DNA of 64,000 nt, from assembly GCA_938091165.1 (NCBI GenBank), contig CALKNK010000043.1, positions 1 through 64,000 of the forward strand. Direction: 5' to 3'. The notes beneath the pieces were generated by a model that was not told the DNA's origin, did not search any database, and was given only the letters and a program-made list of their open reading frames with translations. The position numbers were made by a program, and so were the translations under genes. Shown here one piece after another: positions 17,045-26,173 of this stretch (the first letter of the stretch is position 1; every line of letters starts with the position of its first letter). The DNA is from an uncultured Ilumatobacter sp. GTDB taxonomy: Bacteria; Actinomycetota; Acidimicrobiia; Acidimicrobiales; Ilumatobacteraceae.

Positions 17045-17457
17045 CGCGCTGCGTTCATGCGTTGACGTTTCCGGGTGAAGTCGAAATTCTTCATCACAGC
17101 TTGGAGGTCGCCGGTCGGGGGCGATTCAGCGTGTGGAAGCTTGCCAAGCAGACCGGGGAGTGTGCTAGCCGAGTTGTTCTTGACCTCGTTGCGGGTCGGG
17201 TCCGCCTGAGCAACGGTCTGTTCAACTTTGGACTTGTGAAGCTTTTGCTCAACATCGTCAGGCGAAGGCATCTCGTTGTGTCGGAGCCCAACCCAAATGT
17301 TGACCCGACCACCCAAGCCAACGCTTGTGAACTCGCTAAGTAGCTCACCGACAGTGCCGGTGGTCCATTTTTGGCGAAGCGCCGACCAGAGTGCGTCGGT
17401 CAGTGGATTGACAGACTCCGGCCCAATGAGTCTTCCGACTACGCTCATGATTTCCAT
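17041..17457 (-). CDS. YidB/DUF937-like protein
   Basis: A 138-residue protein. The segments NPLTDALWSALRQ, GTVGELLSEFTSVGLGGRVNIWVG, TLPGLLGKLPHA and a basic C-terminus resemble the YidB/DUF937 family (typical motif G.gdLL..F...Gl...v.sWvg..N). The family has no settled biochemical role. A TAACCT box 8 nt upstream of ATG 17457 suggests leaderless transcription and a transcription unit with the coupled lipoprotein gene. The family assignment is by motif resemblance only. Confidence 0.65.
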   Translation of the reverse strand: MEIMSVVGRLIGPESVNPLTDALWSALRQKWTTGTVGELLSEFTSVGLGGRVNIWVGLRHNEMPSPDDVEQKLHKSKVEQTVAQADPTRNEVKNNSASTLPGLLGKLPHAESPPTGDLQAVMKNFDFTRKRQRMNAAR

Positions 17458-17492
17458 CGCCGCGCAGGTTAGGCGCCGATTGGTAGTAACCG

Positions 17493-19229
17493 TCAGGCTT
17501 CCATGACGACGGGGACGATCATGGGCTTGCGTTTGGTGCGCTCGCTCACGAATTTGCCCGCTGCTCGGCGCACTTCGCGCTCAAGTTGCTCGACGTCGCG
17601 CACCCCTTCGCTCAGGGCGAGTTCGACTTTTGCGGCAACCGCGTCACAGGCTTCATCAAGGAGATCTTCGGCCTCAGGCGCATAGACCCAGCCGCGGGTG
17701 ATGATCTCGGGACCGACTAACACTTTGCCGGTCTGAATGTCGACGGTGACGACCACGACGACGACTCCCTCTTCGGCCAACTTCTGGCGGTCGCGCAGGA
17801 CACCCTGTCCGACGTCACCGACGATGCCGTCGACGTACAAGTATCCGGCAGGCACTCGTCCGACCTGCGTGAGACCTCCATCGGCGAGCTCAATCACATC
17901 GCCGTCTTCACATTGGATAATTCGGTTGGCGGGCACGCCCATCAGTTCACCAAGCTTGGCGTTGGCCACCATGTGGCGGTACTCGCCATGAATCGGTACG
18001 AACCACTCAGGATTGACGATCGAGAGGTAGGTCTTAATGTCGTCGGCTTTCGCGTGTCCGGTGGCGTGAACGTCCATGATCCCGGAGTGAACCACCTGGG
18101 CGCCGAGGCGGAGCAACCCGTCAATCACTTTGTTGACGCTGCCTTCGTTACCGGGAATGGCATGACTCGACAGCACCACAGTGTCACTTTCGTTGAGCTT
18201 GAGCCAACGGTTTTCGCCACGGGCCATGAGGCCGAGGGCCGACATCGGCTCACCTTGGGATCCAGTAGAGATGATGCAGATATCTCCGGGGTCATGCTGG
18301 TTGATTTCTTCGATGTCGATCAGTGACGATTCGGGAATCTTGAACACTCCAAGGTCGAGGCCAAGGCGGATGTTCTTTTTCATGCTGAGCCCCAGCGTGG
18401 CGACCTTACGGCCCTCGCCGACGGCAGCATCAGCGATTTGTTGAATGCGGTGCAGGTGGCTGGCAAAGCTCGCTGTAATGATCCGCTGGCCGCGTTGCTG
18501 GGCGAAAAGGGAACGGAGCGCTCCGCCGACGTTGGTTTCACTTGAGGCGTAACCCGGCTCCTCGGCATTTGTCGAGTCACTCATCAAAAGCCGGATGCCC
18601 TCAGTTTTTGCGAGTTGGCCGATGCGGGCTAGGTCGGCGCGCCGAGAGTCGACTGGCGTCAGATCGATTTTAAAGTCGCCGGAGTGCAGGACTACCCCCT
18701 GTGCGGTGTGGACCGCAATGGCGTGGGCATGAGGCACGGAGTGGGTGACAGGAATGAACTCCACGAGTAGCGTTCCCACGTCAATCTGTTCACCGTCCTT
18801 GACCGAGCGCATGTCGATCTTCGGCATCAGGCCGGCTTCTTCGATGCGGTTCCGAGCGAGGCCGAGGGCGAGCGCTGAGCCGTAGACCGGCAGAGGGGTA
18901 TTGCATAGGTGGCCGATACCGTCGCCGTCGCGCATCAGATACTGAATAGCGCCAATGTGGTCTTCATGGCCGTGCGTGAGGATGATCGCTCGAATTCGTG
19001 CTGCGTTTTCGCGCAAGTACGTAAAATCGGGGAGTATCAGGTCGACCCCGTGGTGAATTGCATCGGGGAACATCAACCCACAGTCGATGAGCATGATCGT
19101 GCGGTCTGGGTCGTCGGCTGCGCCCTGCTCGATCGCCATGCAGTTGCGGCCAATCTCACCGAGCCCACCGAGGAAAACGACTCGCACGGGCACAGTCGGG
19201 TCGAGCGGGGCGGTGTAGATCTGGGTCAT
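17493..19229 (-). CDS. rnj: ribonuclease J
   Basis: A 578-residue metallo-beta-lactamase/beta-CASP ribonuclease with endo- and 5'-3' exonuclease activity in mRNA decay and rRNA processing. Visible are GGLGEIGRNCMAIE near the start, the zinc motif LTHGHEDHIG, SDSTNAE, the beta-CASP GSQGEPMSAL, and HATGHAK plus PIHGEYRHM late in the catalytic core. The C-terminal oligomerisation domain is present. It lies 34 bp downstream of dapA on the same strand, the usual dapA-rnj order in actinobacteria, so co-transcription is likely. No Shine-Dalgarno sequence is apparent. Confidence 0.96.
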   Translation of the reverse strand: MTQIYTAPLDPTVPVRVVFLGGLGEIGRNCMAIEQGAADDPDRTIMLIDCGLMFPDAIHHGVDLILPDFTYLRENAARIRAIILTHGHEDHIGAIQYLMRDGDGIGHLCNTPLPVYGSALALGLARNRIEEAGLMPKIDMRSVKDGEQIDVGTLLVEFIPVTHSVPHAHAIAVHTAQGVVLHSGDFKIDLTPVDSRRADLARIGQLAKTEGIRLLMSDSTNAEEPGYASSETNVGGALRSLFAQQRGQRIITASFASHLHRIQQIADAAVGEGRKVATLGLSMKKNIRLGLDLGVFKIPESSLIDIEEINQHDPGDICIISTGSQGEPMSALGLMARGENRWLKLNESDTVVLSSHAIPGNEGSVNKVIDGLLRLGAQVVHSGIMDVHATGHAKADDIKTYLSIVNPEWFVPIHGEYRHMVANAKLGELMGVPANRIIQCEDGDVIELADGGLTQVGRVPAGYLYVDGIVGDVGQGVLRDRQKLAEEGVVVVVVTVDIQTGKVLVGPEIITRGWVYAPEAEDLLDEACDAVAAKVELALSEGVRDVEQLEREVRRAAGKFVSERTKRKPMIVPVVMEA

Positions 19230-19263
19230 ATCGATTCGATTCGTTGGCGATCAGGTGGGCAGC

Positions 19264-20163
19264 TCAGTGTGTTGCGGCGCGTGCTGCTACCAGGTGTTCG
19301 TACACGGCGCGCGCCGCTTCCTCGGTGCCCTCGGGCTCGGGGCCCATAGGAAGGCGGCACGATCCGACGGGGTGACCGAGCGTGCGCATCATTGATTTTG
19401 TTTGCACCGGGTTTGGGGCATCGTCGTTGCCTTCGAATTCGTAGCTTTCGATAAGCAACCGATTCAGTCGTTGGGCCTCATCAATGTCGTTGCGATTCCA
19501 TGCGTTGAACATCGCTAAGTGCTCGGGCGCCGCCCAGTGGGTGCACACGCCAATTGCCCCAACCGCACCGACCGCCAGTAGCGGAAGGTTCATCGGCGAG
19601 TCGCCTGAGTAGACCTGGAAGTCGTTTGGACTCGCCGCGATAACTTTGGCGGTTTCACTCGGGTCGCCGGCGGCGTCCTTGAGGGCCACGATGTTGGTGA
19701 CGTCATTGGCAAGACGGATCAGCGTCGGAGTCGACATCTTGCGACCGGTTCGCTTAGGGATGTCATAGACCACGATGGGAAGGTCGGTGCTTGACGCGAT
19801 CGCCCGAAAGTGCTCTTCGATGCCAATCTGCGATGGGCAGCTGTAATAGGGACTGACGCCGAGGACTCCTGCTATGCCGTGCTTGCTCGCCTCAGATGTG
19901 AGACCGATGTCTTGACGCGTGTTCGAACCTGTCGTTCCTGCGATGACTGGAACGGTGACAGCAGCAGCGATAGCTTCGAACAGCAGGAGCTTCTCATTGA
20001 CCGACAACGTTGCTGACTCTCCGGTCGTGCCAGCAACAACGAGGGACTCGTTCCCTTCGGCAACGAGCCATTTCGCCAAAGCAACAGCGGCATCGATATC
20101 AAGTTCGCCAGTGTCGTCGAAGGGTGTCACCATCGCAACTGATACACGACCAAAGTGCGGCAT
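19264..20163 (-). CDS. dapA: 4-hydroxy-tetrahydrodipicolinate synthase
   Basis: A 299-residue TIM-barrel lyase that condenses pyruvate with aspartate semialdehyde, the first committed step to diaminopimelate and lysine. Key sites are visible: GTTGES at 45-50, SPYY at 104-107, Tyr133 in VVYDIPKRTG, Arg138, and the Schiff-base Lys162 in ALKDAAGD. AAAGGA lies about 9 nt before the ATG. It is followed closely by rnj. The partner reductase dapB lies about 10 kb away on the same strand; in many actinobacteria the two are closer, so a block of genes separates them here. Confidence 0.95.
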   Translation of the reverse strand: MPHFGRVSVAMVTPFDDTGELDIDAAVALAKWLVAEGNESLVVAGTTGESATLSVNEKLLLFEAIAAAVTVPVIAGTTGSNTRQDIGLTSEASKHGIAGVLGVSPYYSCPSQIGIEEHFRAIASSTDLPIVVYDIPKRTGRKMSTPTLIRLANDVTNIVALKDAAGDPSETAKVIAASPNDFQVYSGDSPMNLPLLAVGAVGAIGVCTHWAAPEHLAMFNAWNRNDIDEAQRLNRLLIESYEFEGNDDAPNPVQTKSMMRTLGHPVGSCRLPMGPEPEGTEEAARAVYEHLVAARAATH

Positions 20164-20258
20164 CAGCGCGTTCCTTTGGTCGCGGGCCTGAACATCTCCG
20201 TACCTATCACCTCTGAGAACCTATTGCATTGAACGGCAGTTGATGCGCCCGTGTCGGA

Positions 20259-21968
20259 CTAAAACGATCTCTCTGCCGATCGATTGATGCCCTGGGCGAG
20301 AATAAGGTCTTCGTGGAGCTCCACCCAGGCATCGTGATGGCTGCCGCACATCACCCCGGCGAACTTATTTGTCTCACCTTGCTGCAGGCATGTGAGGCTC
20401 CGCGTAAGACGCTCTGCGTACGGCTGAGGCCGCTCAAGCACGCCGCTGAGCAGTACCACCAAAGGCTGAGCTGCTGCGTCGAGGGCGGCAAGACGGTCGA
20501 TCACGTTCTCATCGTAAGCCGCATCCCTGTGGTCGTTAACATCGCCTTCGCGGAGCCGCCATTCGCCGCAGAAAGCATGAAAAGGGGAGTTGGTTGCCAA
20601 GAATTTCTCGTAGGACGACACAAGATCAGCGGTTTCAACGCTAACGAGTTCGGCATCGAGTAGGTCGGGGTAGGCCAGGCGACCATCTGGTGTGAGCTGC
20701 CACAAATCGCTGGCTTCGCAGAACTGGACCTGGTCGGCTTCGAGCATATTCATCAGGTTTGGCTGTACACCGCCAGGTGGCAGCGCAGTCATCTCACTGA
20801 GGGTGTCAACGGTTGCGAAACTTTTGATCCGAAGAGCGTGAAATGTCTGGAATGCAGGTGTCGAACTGTTCGACATCCCGGCGCGACGTGTGAGGGGCAT
20901 CGCTCCGCGAGCAGACGGAACGGACGACACGCCCAACTCCTGTGGCAGCCCTGCGGAGCGTTGGCAGCGGCACCACACGTACCACGCTGTGCCGAGGATG
21001 ATTGGCATCACATAGGTGAGGAGTCGGTAGATGAGAACACCGGCGAGTGCTAGTTCAGTATCAACACCGGCTGCGACGAGCGCACCGGTCACTCCGGCTT
21101 CGATCACACCAACTCCGCCGGGGGTCGGGGCGAGTGACCCGAGGATATGGGCGACAAAATAAACACGAGCGAATTCCGGTACCTCGAGTTCATCGCCGAC
21201 CCCCAGTCCACGCAAGGCCACCCACAAGATGACTGCCCCAGTGCCCTGTGCCACCAGCGTGCGCAGAAGCAAGCCGACTGGACGACCCGCAATTGTCCGG
21301 AGCCCGTTGCGAATCTCGTCAACGACCAAAGCAGCGAGGTCCCGGTCAGAAGCTGCAGAGTCGACATCGCCGAGCACCGCCGGCCAGCGCGCCACGACCC
21401 ACTCACTGCGAGCGATCACAAAAAGGTGAGCCCGCTCAGACCTCAGCATGAGCAGCCAAAACAGCGCTGCGCCACCGAGCACGGCGGCACAGACGGAAAC
21501 AATCGCTAAGTCGGCGAGGTCGGAGTCACGGCCCGCCATGTCGACAACAGTAGCGACCAGCGGATACCCCCAGCTCACGAATGCTGTTGCGACGCCTGAG
21601 GCGACCAGCATCACAATGAATCTTGTCCCGGGGACACACCGTTCTCGGGCGAGTTGCCAGCGAAGCACGGTGGCAAGCGGACCGCCGGCCGGAATGCCCT
21701 TACTCGCCGCAGCGCCAACATCGCTGATCATTTCGGATCGCGTCAACGTCAGCTCAGGAAGCAGTGAGCGGATCACTTCCGCACGCGACACTCGATCAAG
21801 CACTCCGAGCAGCACTAAGACGACCACGGTCGCCGCGGACAGCTCGCCGATCTCCTTGAGTGCTTGCGCAATCGTTTGCCGCTGAAAGATGACGGCAGTG
21901 ACCAGGACCAGCGCGACGAGCAGCACTGCGCACTTTCTGATCCGTGGCTCGTCTATCAGTCGCCGCAC
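20259..21968 (-). CDS. flippase-like (UPF0104/YbhN) membrane domain fused to winged-helix-like domain
   Basis: A 569-residue protein with two dissimilar halves. Residues 1-335 hold about seven to eight membrane segments and the hallmark SLAPTPGGVGVIEAGVTGAL and VLIYRLLTYVMPII of the lysylphosphatidylglycerol synthase transmembrane/UPF0104 family, which handles lipids. Residues 365-569 are soluble; they begin with FHALRIKSFATVDTLSEMT ... LWQLTPDGRLAYPDLL, which reads like a MarR-type winged helix followed by an alpha-helical domain. No stop codon separates them. In-frame ATGs at 20900 and 20876 could start the soluble part on its own, though neither has a good ribosome-binding site. It is either a true fusion or two genes merged by a lost stop or indel. 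Confidence 0.75.
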   Translation of the reverse strand: MRRLIDEPRIRKCAVLLVALVLVTAVIFQRQTIAQALKEIGELSAATVVVLVLLGVLDRVSRAEVIRSLLPELTLTRSEMISDVGAAASKGIPAGGPLATVLRWQLARERCVPGTRFIVMLVASGVATAFVSWGYPLVATVVDMAGRDSDLADLAIVSVCAAVLGGAALFWLLMLRSERAHLFVIARSEWVVARWPAVLGDVDSAASDRDLAALVVDEIRNGLRTIAGRPVGLLLRTLVAQGTGAVILWVALRGLGVGDELEVPEFARVYFVAHILGSLAPTPGGVGVIEAGVTGALVAAGVDTELALAGVLIYRLLTYVMPIILGTAWYVWCRCQRSAGLPQELGVSSVPSARGAMPLTRRAGMSNSSTPAFQTFHALRIKSFATVDTLSEMTALPPGGVQPNLMNMLEADQVQFCEASDLWQLTPDGRLAYPDLLDAELVSVETADLVSSYEKFLATNSPFHAFCGEWRLREGDVNDHRDAAYDENVIDRLAALDAAAQPLVVLLSGVLERPQPYAERLTRSLTCLQQGETNKFAGVMCGSHHDAWVELHEDLILAQGINRSAERSF

Positions 21969-22063
21969 TAGTTCGAAGGTATAAGCCCGGCAGCATGGAT
22001 GCTCAACGCTGCGCTGATTGTTCTCAGGACCTCAACAGTGACGGCGCTAAGGCTCAGCTCAGC

Positions 22064-23470
22064 TCAGCTCAAACGACTTACTCCATCAGTGATAGCTGCC
22101 TTTGCGACGGCTGCGGCCACGGCCATCGAGACTGAGCGGTCGAACACCGATGGCATGATGTTGTCTTCATTGAGTTCGTCGTTTGACACGGATTCGGCAA
22201 TCGCTTTCGCAGCCGCAAGCTTCATGTTTTCAGTGATGTCGGTGGCCTGCGCATCAAGGGCACCTCGGAAAATGCCGGGAAACGCAAGCACGTTGTTGAT
22301 CTGGTTCGGATAGTCGCTTCTACCAGTTCCCATGACGCGGACGAGATCACCGACCAACTCGGGACGAATCTCGGGGTCCGGGTTGGCCATGGCAAAGACG
22401 ATTGGGTCGACATTCATGTTGCCGATGTCATCGACGGTCAACACGTCAGGGGCGCTCACGCCGATAAATACGTCTGCTCCGTGCATCACATCGGACAGTT
22501 CGCCTTGCTTGCTATCTGGATTGGTGTTCTCAGCAAACCACTGTTTCCAGCTGTTGAGGCCGTCGCGCCCGTCGTAAACCGCGCCCTTACTATCGACGCC
22601 AACAATTTTTGTTGCGCCAGCTCCGAGCAAAATTTTACCAATTGCAACGCCTGCAGCGCCGACCCCTGAAATGACGATCGATAGATCGGCCATATTCTTG
22701 CCGGTGATCCGCAACGCATTTTCGACAGCGGCGAGCGTGACAACAGCTGTGCCGTGCTGGTCATCGTGGAACACCGGAATGTCGAGGGCTTCCTTCAGCG
22801 CCTCTTCGACCTGAAAGGCGCCTGGAGCAGCGATGTCTTCGAGGTTGACGCCGCCGAAGGTCGGGGCGAGCCGGATGACAGTTTCGATAATCTCCTCTGG
22901 CGATGACACATCGAGGCAAATCGGGAAAGCGTCTACTCCGCCGAACTCCTTGAAGAGCAGCGCTTTTCCTTCCATCACCGGCATCGCACCCTTGGGGCCG
23001 ATGTCGCCAAGACCAAGCACGGCCGTGCCGTCGGAAACAATAGCGACAGTGTTTTTGCGGATCGTGTACTCATCAGCAAGACGCTCGTCGGCAGCGATGG
23101 CCTTACACACCCGAGCTACGCCGGGGGTGTACGCCATCGACAAATCGTCTTGATCGCCAACTGGGAGCAGCGAAAGCACTTCAATCTTGCCACCTTCGTG
23201 CATCCGAAATGTTCGATCGTGCCATGCCTCCAACGTGACACCGTCGGTCGCAACAACTGCGTCGACAATGTCCTGTTGATGTTCGATGCTCCTGCAGTTG
23301 ACGACGATGTCGCGCTCAAGTTCCTCGCCTTTGGCAACGAACCCTTCGATTGCGAAAATGTTGCCACCTGCCTCACCGATTGCCGAGCAAAGACGGCCGA
23401 GAACACCGGGAACATTGTCAAGTGTGACGTCGAGTGTGATCGAGAACTGCGTTGCGGTAGGCGTCGACAT
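22064..23470 (-). CDS. NAD(P)-dependent malic enzyme with N-terminal ACT domain
   Basis: A 468-residue malic enzyme that decarboxylates malate to pyruvate. An ACT regulatory domain fills residues 1-80 (TLDNVPGVLGRLCSAIGEAG). The catalytic core follows with MAYTPGVARVCKAI, VSDGTAVLGLGDIGP, the metal-binding LEDIAAP, FHDDQHGTA and the Rossmann segment ISGVGAAGVAIGKILL, ending in FAMANPDPEI and NNVLAFPGIFRGA. The length and ACT fusion fit the short bacterial form; coenzyme preference cannot be read safely. The ACT domain suggests allosteric control by an amino acid. The gene stands alone; the next gene on the strand begins about 95 bp further. Confidence 0.93.
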   Translation of the reverse strand: MSTPTATQFSITLDVTLDNVPGVLGRLCSAIGEAGGNIFAIEGFVAKGEELERDIVVNCRSIEHQQDIVDAVVATDGVTLEAWHDRTFRMHEGGKIEVLSLLPVGDQDDLSMAYTPGVARVCKAIAADERLADEYTIRKNTVAIVSDGTAVLGLGDIGPKGAMPVMEGKALLFKEFGGVDAFPICLDVSSPEEIIETVIRLAPTFGGVNLEDIAAPGAFQVEEALKEALDIPVFHDDQHGTAVVTLAAVENALRITGKNMADLSIVISGVGAAGVAIGKILLGAGATKIVGVDSKGAVYDGRDGLNSWKQWFAENTNPDSKQGELSDVMHGADVFIGVSAPDVLTVDDIGNMNVDPIVFAMANPDPEIRPELVGDLVRVMGTGRSDYPNQINNVLAFPGIFRGALDAQATDITENMKLAAAKAIAESVSNDELNEDNIMPSVFDRSVSMAVAAAVAKAAITDGVSRLS

Positions 23471-23655
23471 AGGGCGAAGAACCTACCTTGCGTCCGGCTG
23501 ACACGCTGCGCCACGGGAATCTGAGCAGCTTTCTCAACCAGGGCCGCATCCGCGAACATGGCCCACTCAAGCAGATTTTTGGCGAACCGCAAGAGCCGTG
23601 CACCCGTAAGTTCCTGCAGCGCGTGATCGATTCTGGCCGCCTCTAAGCGTCGGGG

Positions 23656-24519
23656 TCAGCTCGAAACACCGCAGACGAGACCGCGGTTCAGGCAGTTGGC
23701 CACCTCGCCTTCAAGCTTTGTCTGGTCCCAAACGTTCCAAAAGTCGGCGTGTGCCGTCTCCACCCCACCCGAGCTGAGCGACAGGTCGGTGGGATCAACA
23801 GGCGGATAATCGATCCCGATCATCAACTGTGGCAGCACCACCGGATGGCTTGCAGGGCAGCCGCTGGTTTCGATGCTGCTGTACCTGGCATGCGCCGACG
23901 ATCCGAAGCCTGTGAGCTGTACGCCGTCCCAGCAATCGGGGAACGTGACGATCATTCGCAGCGTCGAATTTTCACCGCACTGGAGCGGAGCGGGTTCTCG
24001 AACTGCCCCCGTTCCACACGACCAGGCAACGATGTCGGTCGGCTGGGGGTGCTGTGACGAGGAGTTGCCACCAATCAGCATCAATCCCTCGGGATAGGCG
24101 ACGATCTGTTCGTAGTCGACGCCCTGACCCGGCCGGTAATAGGCCGTCATGCTGATCGGCTCGATGGTGCTCCCCATCTGATCGAGAAGGGCCGGCGCCC
24201 AATAAGACGCTGTGTCCCTGCGCTGCTCGCACGACGTGCCGGCCTTCAGAAGTCGATCGTCGTAGACCGGGTTCGAGTCCACTGCATTGTTGCCGAAGAA
24301 CAGGTGAAGATGGCTCTTGCCCGGCTGCCACGGCAGCACAAGCGGGTCGTCGAACGCAGCGTGGCTCGGGTCGCACTGCACGACGAACTGCGCGAGCCGC
24401 CCCTGAGGGCCGCGGCGTTCAGGGTCCGGATCGTCAATGGCGCCGGGCTGCGCGCTCGATCCGCAGGCCGCCAGCACCAGCAATGTGGCGATCAGCACCG
24501 CTGATCGGAAAGACGTCAT
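23656..24519 (-). CDS. DUF1996-domain lipoprotein
   Basis: A 287-residue exported protein. The signal peptide ends with the lipobox LVLAAC; the cysteine directly precedes GSSAQ. The mature domain has the DUF1996 pattern: HLHLFFGNNAVDSNP, CEQRRDTASYWAPALLD, DYEQIVAYPEGLMLIGG, FPDCWDGVQL, HPVVLPQLMIGIDYP and HADFWNVW. These proteins occur in fungi and actinobacteria, and their activity is not established. The ATG at 24519 is preferred; the box TACGCT 7 nt upstream fits leaderless transcription. It follows another exported protein gene on the same strand, which suggests a shared surface role. Confidence 0.87.
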   Translation of the reverse strand: MTSFRSAVLIATLLVLAACGSSAQPGAIDDPDPERRGPQGRLAQFVVQCDPSHAAFDDPLVLPWQPGKSHLHLFFGNNAVDSNPVYDDRLLKAGTSCEQRRDTASYWAPALLDQMGSTIEPISMTAYYRPGQGVDYEQIVAYPEGLMLIGGNSSSQHPQPTDIVAWSCGTGAVREPAPLQCGENSTLRMIVTFPDCWDGVQLTGFGSSAHARYSSIETSGCPASHPVVLPQLMIGIDYPPVDPTDLSLSSGGVETAHADFWNVWDQTKLEGEVANCLNRGLVCGVSS

Positions 24520-24615
24520 AGCGCACAGCGTAGAGACCACTCGGCCCTGCCGAGCGACGGTAGGGCAACGTTCACCACTGCCTCATCATCTGTTCGATCC
24601 CGGGTGTCGAGTTGA

Positions 24616-26100
24616 TTAGGCCGGCATGTCCGGCACCACCATTGCGTCAAGGTCGACGTCGACGATGATGTTGGTAGCCGGGTCGACAGGTGCAGTTTCG
24701 GCGTCAGGCATGTTCGGTAGTTCCGGCGGGTCCGGGATGACTGCGTCTTTGTAGTCGACCGAAGGCGGTGCGGTCTCGATGTCGACCAGCCAGGTGAGCA
24801 CATTCAACGTACCAAGCGTCCAGTCCCCACTTCCCTGTCCCTCACACGGTGCGAGGTTCTCGAGGTCTTGCGGCGCCGACGTCGTGAAGATATTTCCGGC
24901 CCAGCAGTTGCCGAGTTCCTCGGTCGCCATGCCAACACCCTCGGCAGCAATGTCAGCAACGCGGCTGTCACTGACGTCGTTGAGTGTCACACGGTTGTTC
25001 TGTGCTTCCCACAGGAGCGTGCCAGGGATCTCGTCGGCCGGCGGCTGCTCGCGCTGCTCAGCGCAGCCGATTTCCCACTCGTCAGGGGTGGGCAGGTCAT
25101 CGTTCGCGCCCTCTTCGAGGAAGGGGACCAGGCCGATTCCCGTCTTGTCATGATTGAACACGAGGTTCTTCGTGATCGTGTTGTCGATGCCGCCCGGCGC
25201 CAGAATGCCATTGCCCATGGCGAGAATCGCCACATCGATAGCTGGCGTGTCGGCCTGGTTGTTGGAGTGCACGATGTTGCCGACGATCGTGGTGTCTCGC
25301 TCCGGGTAGCACAGCTCGTAACTGCCCGAGTTCGGTACGATGCCAGCACGGTTATTGCGGAACGTTGAGTTTTTGATGACGAGGTTGCCGCCAGAGTTAG
25401 TCCCGGAGTATCCGAGCCCGTTGTGCTCAGCGATGACATTGTCGACGAGCGAGTCGCAAGGGAAGCATTGGCCGATGTAAAAGCCTGCGTCGGGGCTGCC
25501 CGATCCGTACGAGTTGTCGATCTGGCCGTTGATCGAATCGAAGGCATAGACGCCGTAGTCGCCGTTGCGGATCGCCGTAACGTACGAGGCCCGGTAGCCA
25601 ATCGCAGACGTGAAGAACACTCCGTTGCTGGTGTAGTTCTGCGTGGTCAGGTTTTCGACGACGACCCCCTTGGCTCCAAGGACGCGAATACCATTGTCGA
25701 GTTCAAACTCGCCATCGAGCACCACGCCAGCGCGGTCCGTGCCACGGATCGTGATCTCGTCGGTGACAACGTTGACGGCTTCGTTATACGTGCCGGGCGA
25801 GACGAGCACAAGGTCACCTGGTGCCGCTGCATCGACCGCCTCCTGGATTGCGCCGAACTCTTTCGGCACCCGAAGCACACCATCGGCGCCGGCGGGAGGA
25901 GTCGTTTCGACGGGTGCGTCGGTCGCGACCGGGGCGTCGGTCTCCGCTGGTGCATCAGTCTTGACGGGAGCATCGGTCACGGCCGGCGCCTCAGTTTCGG
26001 CAGCCGCTGTACTTATTCCCGCCGCTGGCGCTGCGTCATTGCTTCCACACGCAGCAAGAACAATTACAGCGGCTAGCGCGACGGTAAGTTTGCGTTTCAC
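24616..26100 (-). CDS. right-handed beta-helix lipoprotein (NosD/pectate-lyase-like)
   Basis: A 494-residue exported protein. The lipobox VLAACG ends the signal peptide (Cys18), and a linker follows with tandem TDAPV/TDAPA units between residues 40 and 70. The main domain is a parallel beta-helix of the NosD/periplasmic copper-binding type: FGAIQEAVDAAAPGDLVLVS, YNEAVNV, then repeats such as GVVVENLTTQNYTSNGVFF and LVIKNSTFRNNRAGIVPNSG. The C-terminus is Pro/Asp rich. Such folds bind or cleave polysaccharides; no catalytic set is evident. The start is GTG 26100, with AGGGGG 4 nt upstream, in preference to a TTG at 26124. It lies beside the cupredoxin gene, which may be relevant. Confidence 0.87.
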   Translation of the reverse strand: MKRKLTVALAAVIVLAACGSNDAAPAAGISTAAAETEAPAVTDAPVKTDAPAETDAPVATDAPVETTPPAGADGVLRVPKEFGAIQEAVDAAAPGDLVLVSPGTYNEAVNVVTDEITIRGTDRAGVVLDGEFELDNGIRVLGAKGVVVENLTTQNYTSNGVFFTSAIGYRASYVTAIRNGDYGVYAFDSINGQIDNSYGSGSPDAGFYIGQCFPCDSLVDNVIAEHNGLGYSGTNSGGNLVIKNSTFRNNRAGIVPNSGSYELCYPERDTTIVGNIVHSNNQADTPAIDVAILAMGNGILAPGGIDNTITKNLVFNHDKTGIGLVPFLEEGANDDLPTPDEWEIGCAEQREQPPADEIPGTLLWEAQNNRVTLNDVSDSRVADIAAEGVGMATEELGNCWAGNIFTTSAPQDLENLAPCEGQGSGDWTLGTLNVLTWLVDIETAPPSVDYKDAVIPDPPELPNMPDAETAPVDPATNIIVDVDLDAMVVPDMPA

Positions 26101-26173
26101 GTTTCCCCCTAGTGTCAGCGACAAGCTGGTGCCCGTCTTCTCTACATCCTACGACCTGACGAATACTGACAGG

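Noticed and set aside
23480..23655. Open frame continuing beyond the DUF1996 stop (TGA), reading as a helical peptide
   Set aside because: The DUF1996 protein ends normally at its TGA. The continuation has no start codon of its own with a ribosome-binding site and no SECIS-like hairpin was seen, so I do not treat this TGA as recoded.
24260..24290. T-loop-like string GGGTTCGAGTCC on the plus strand
   Set aside because: No acceptor or anticodon stems can be formed around it; it lies inside the DUF1996 coding sequence.
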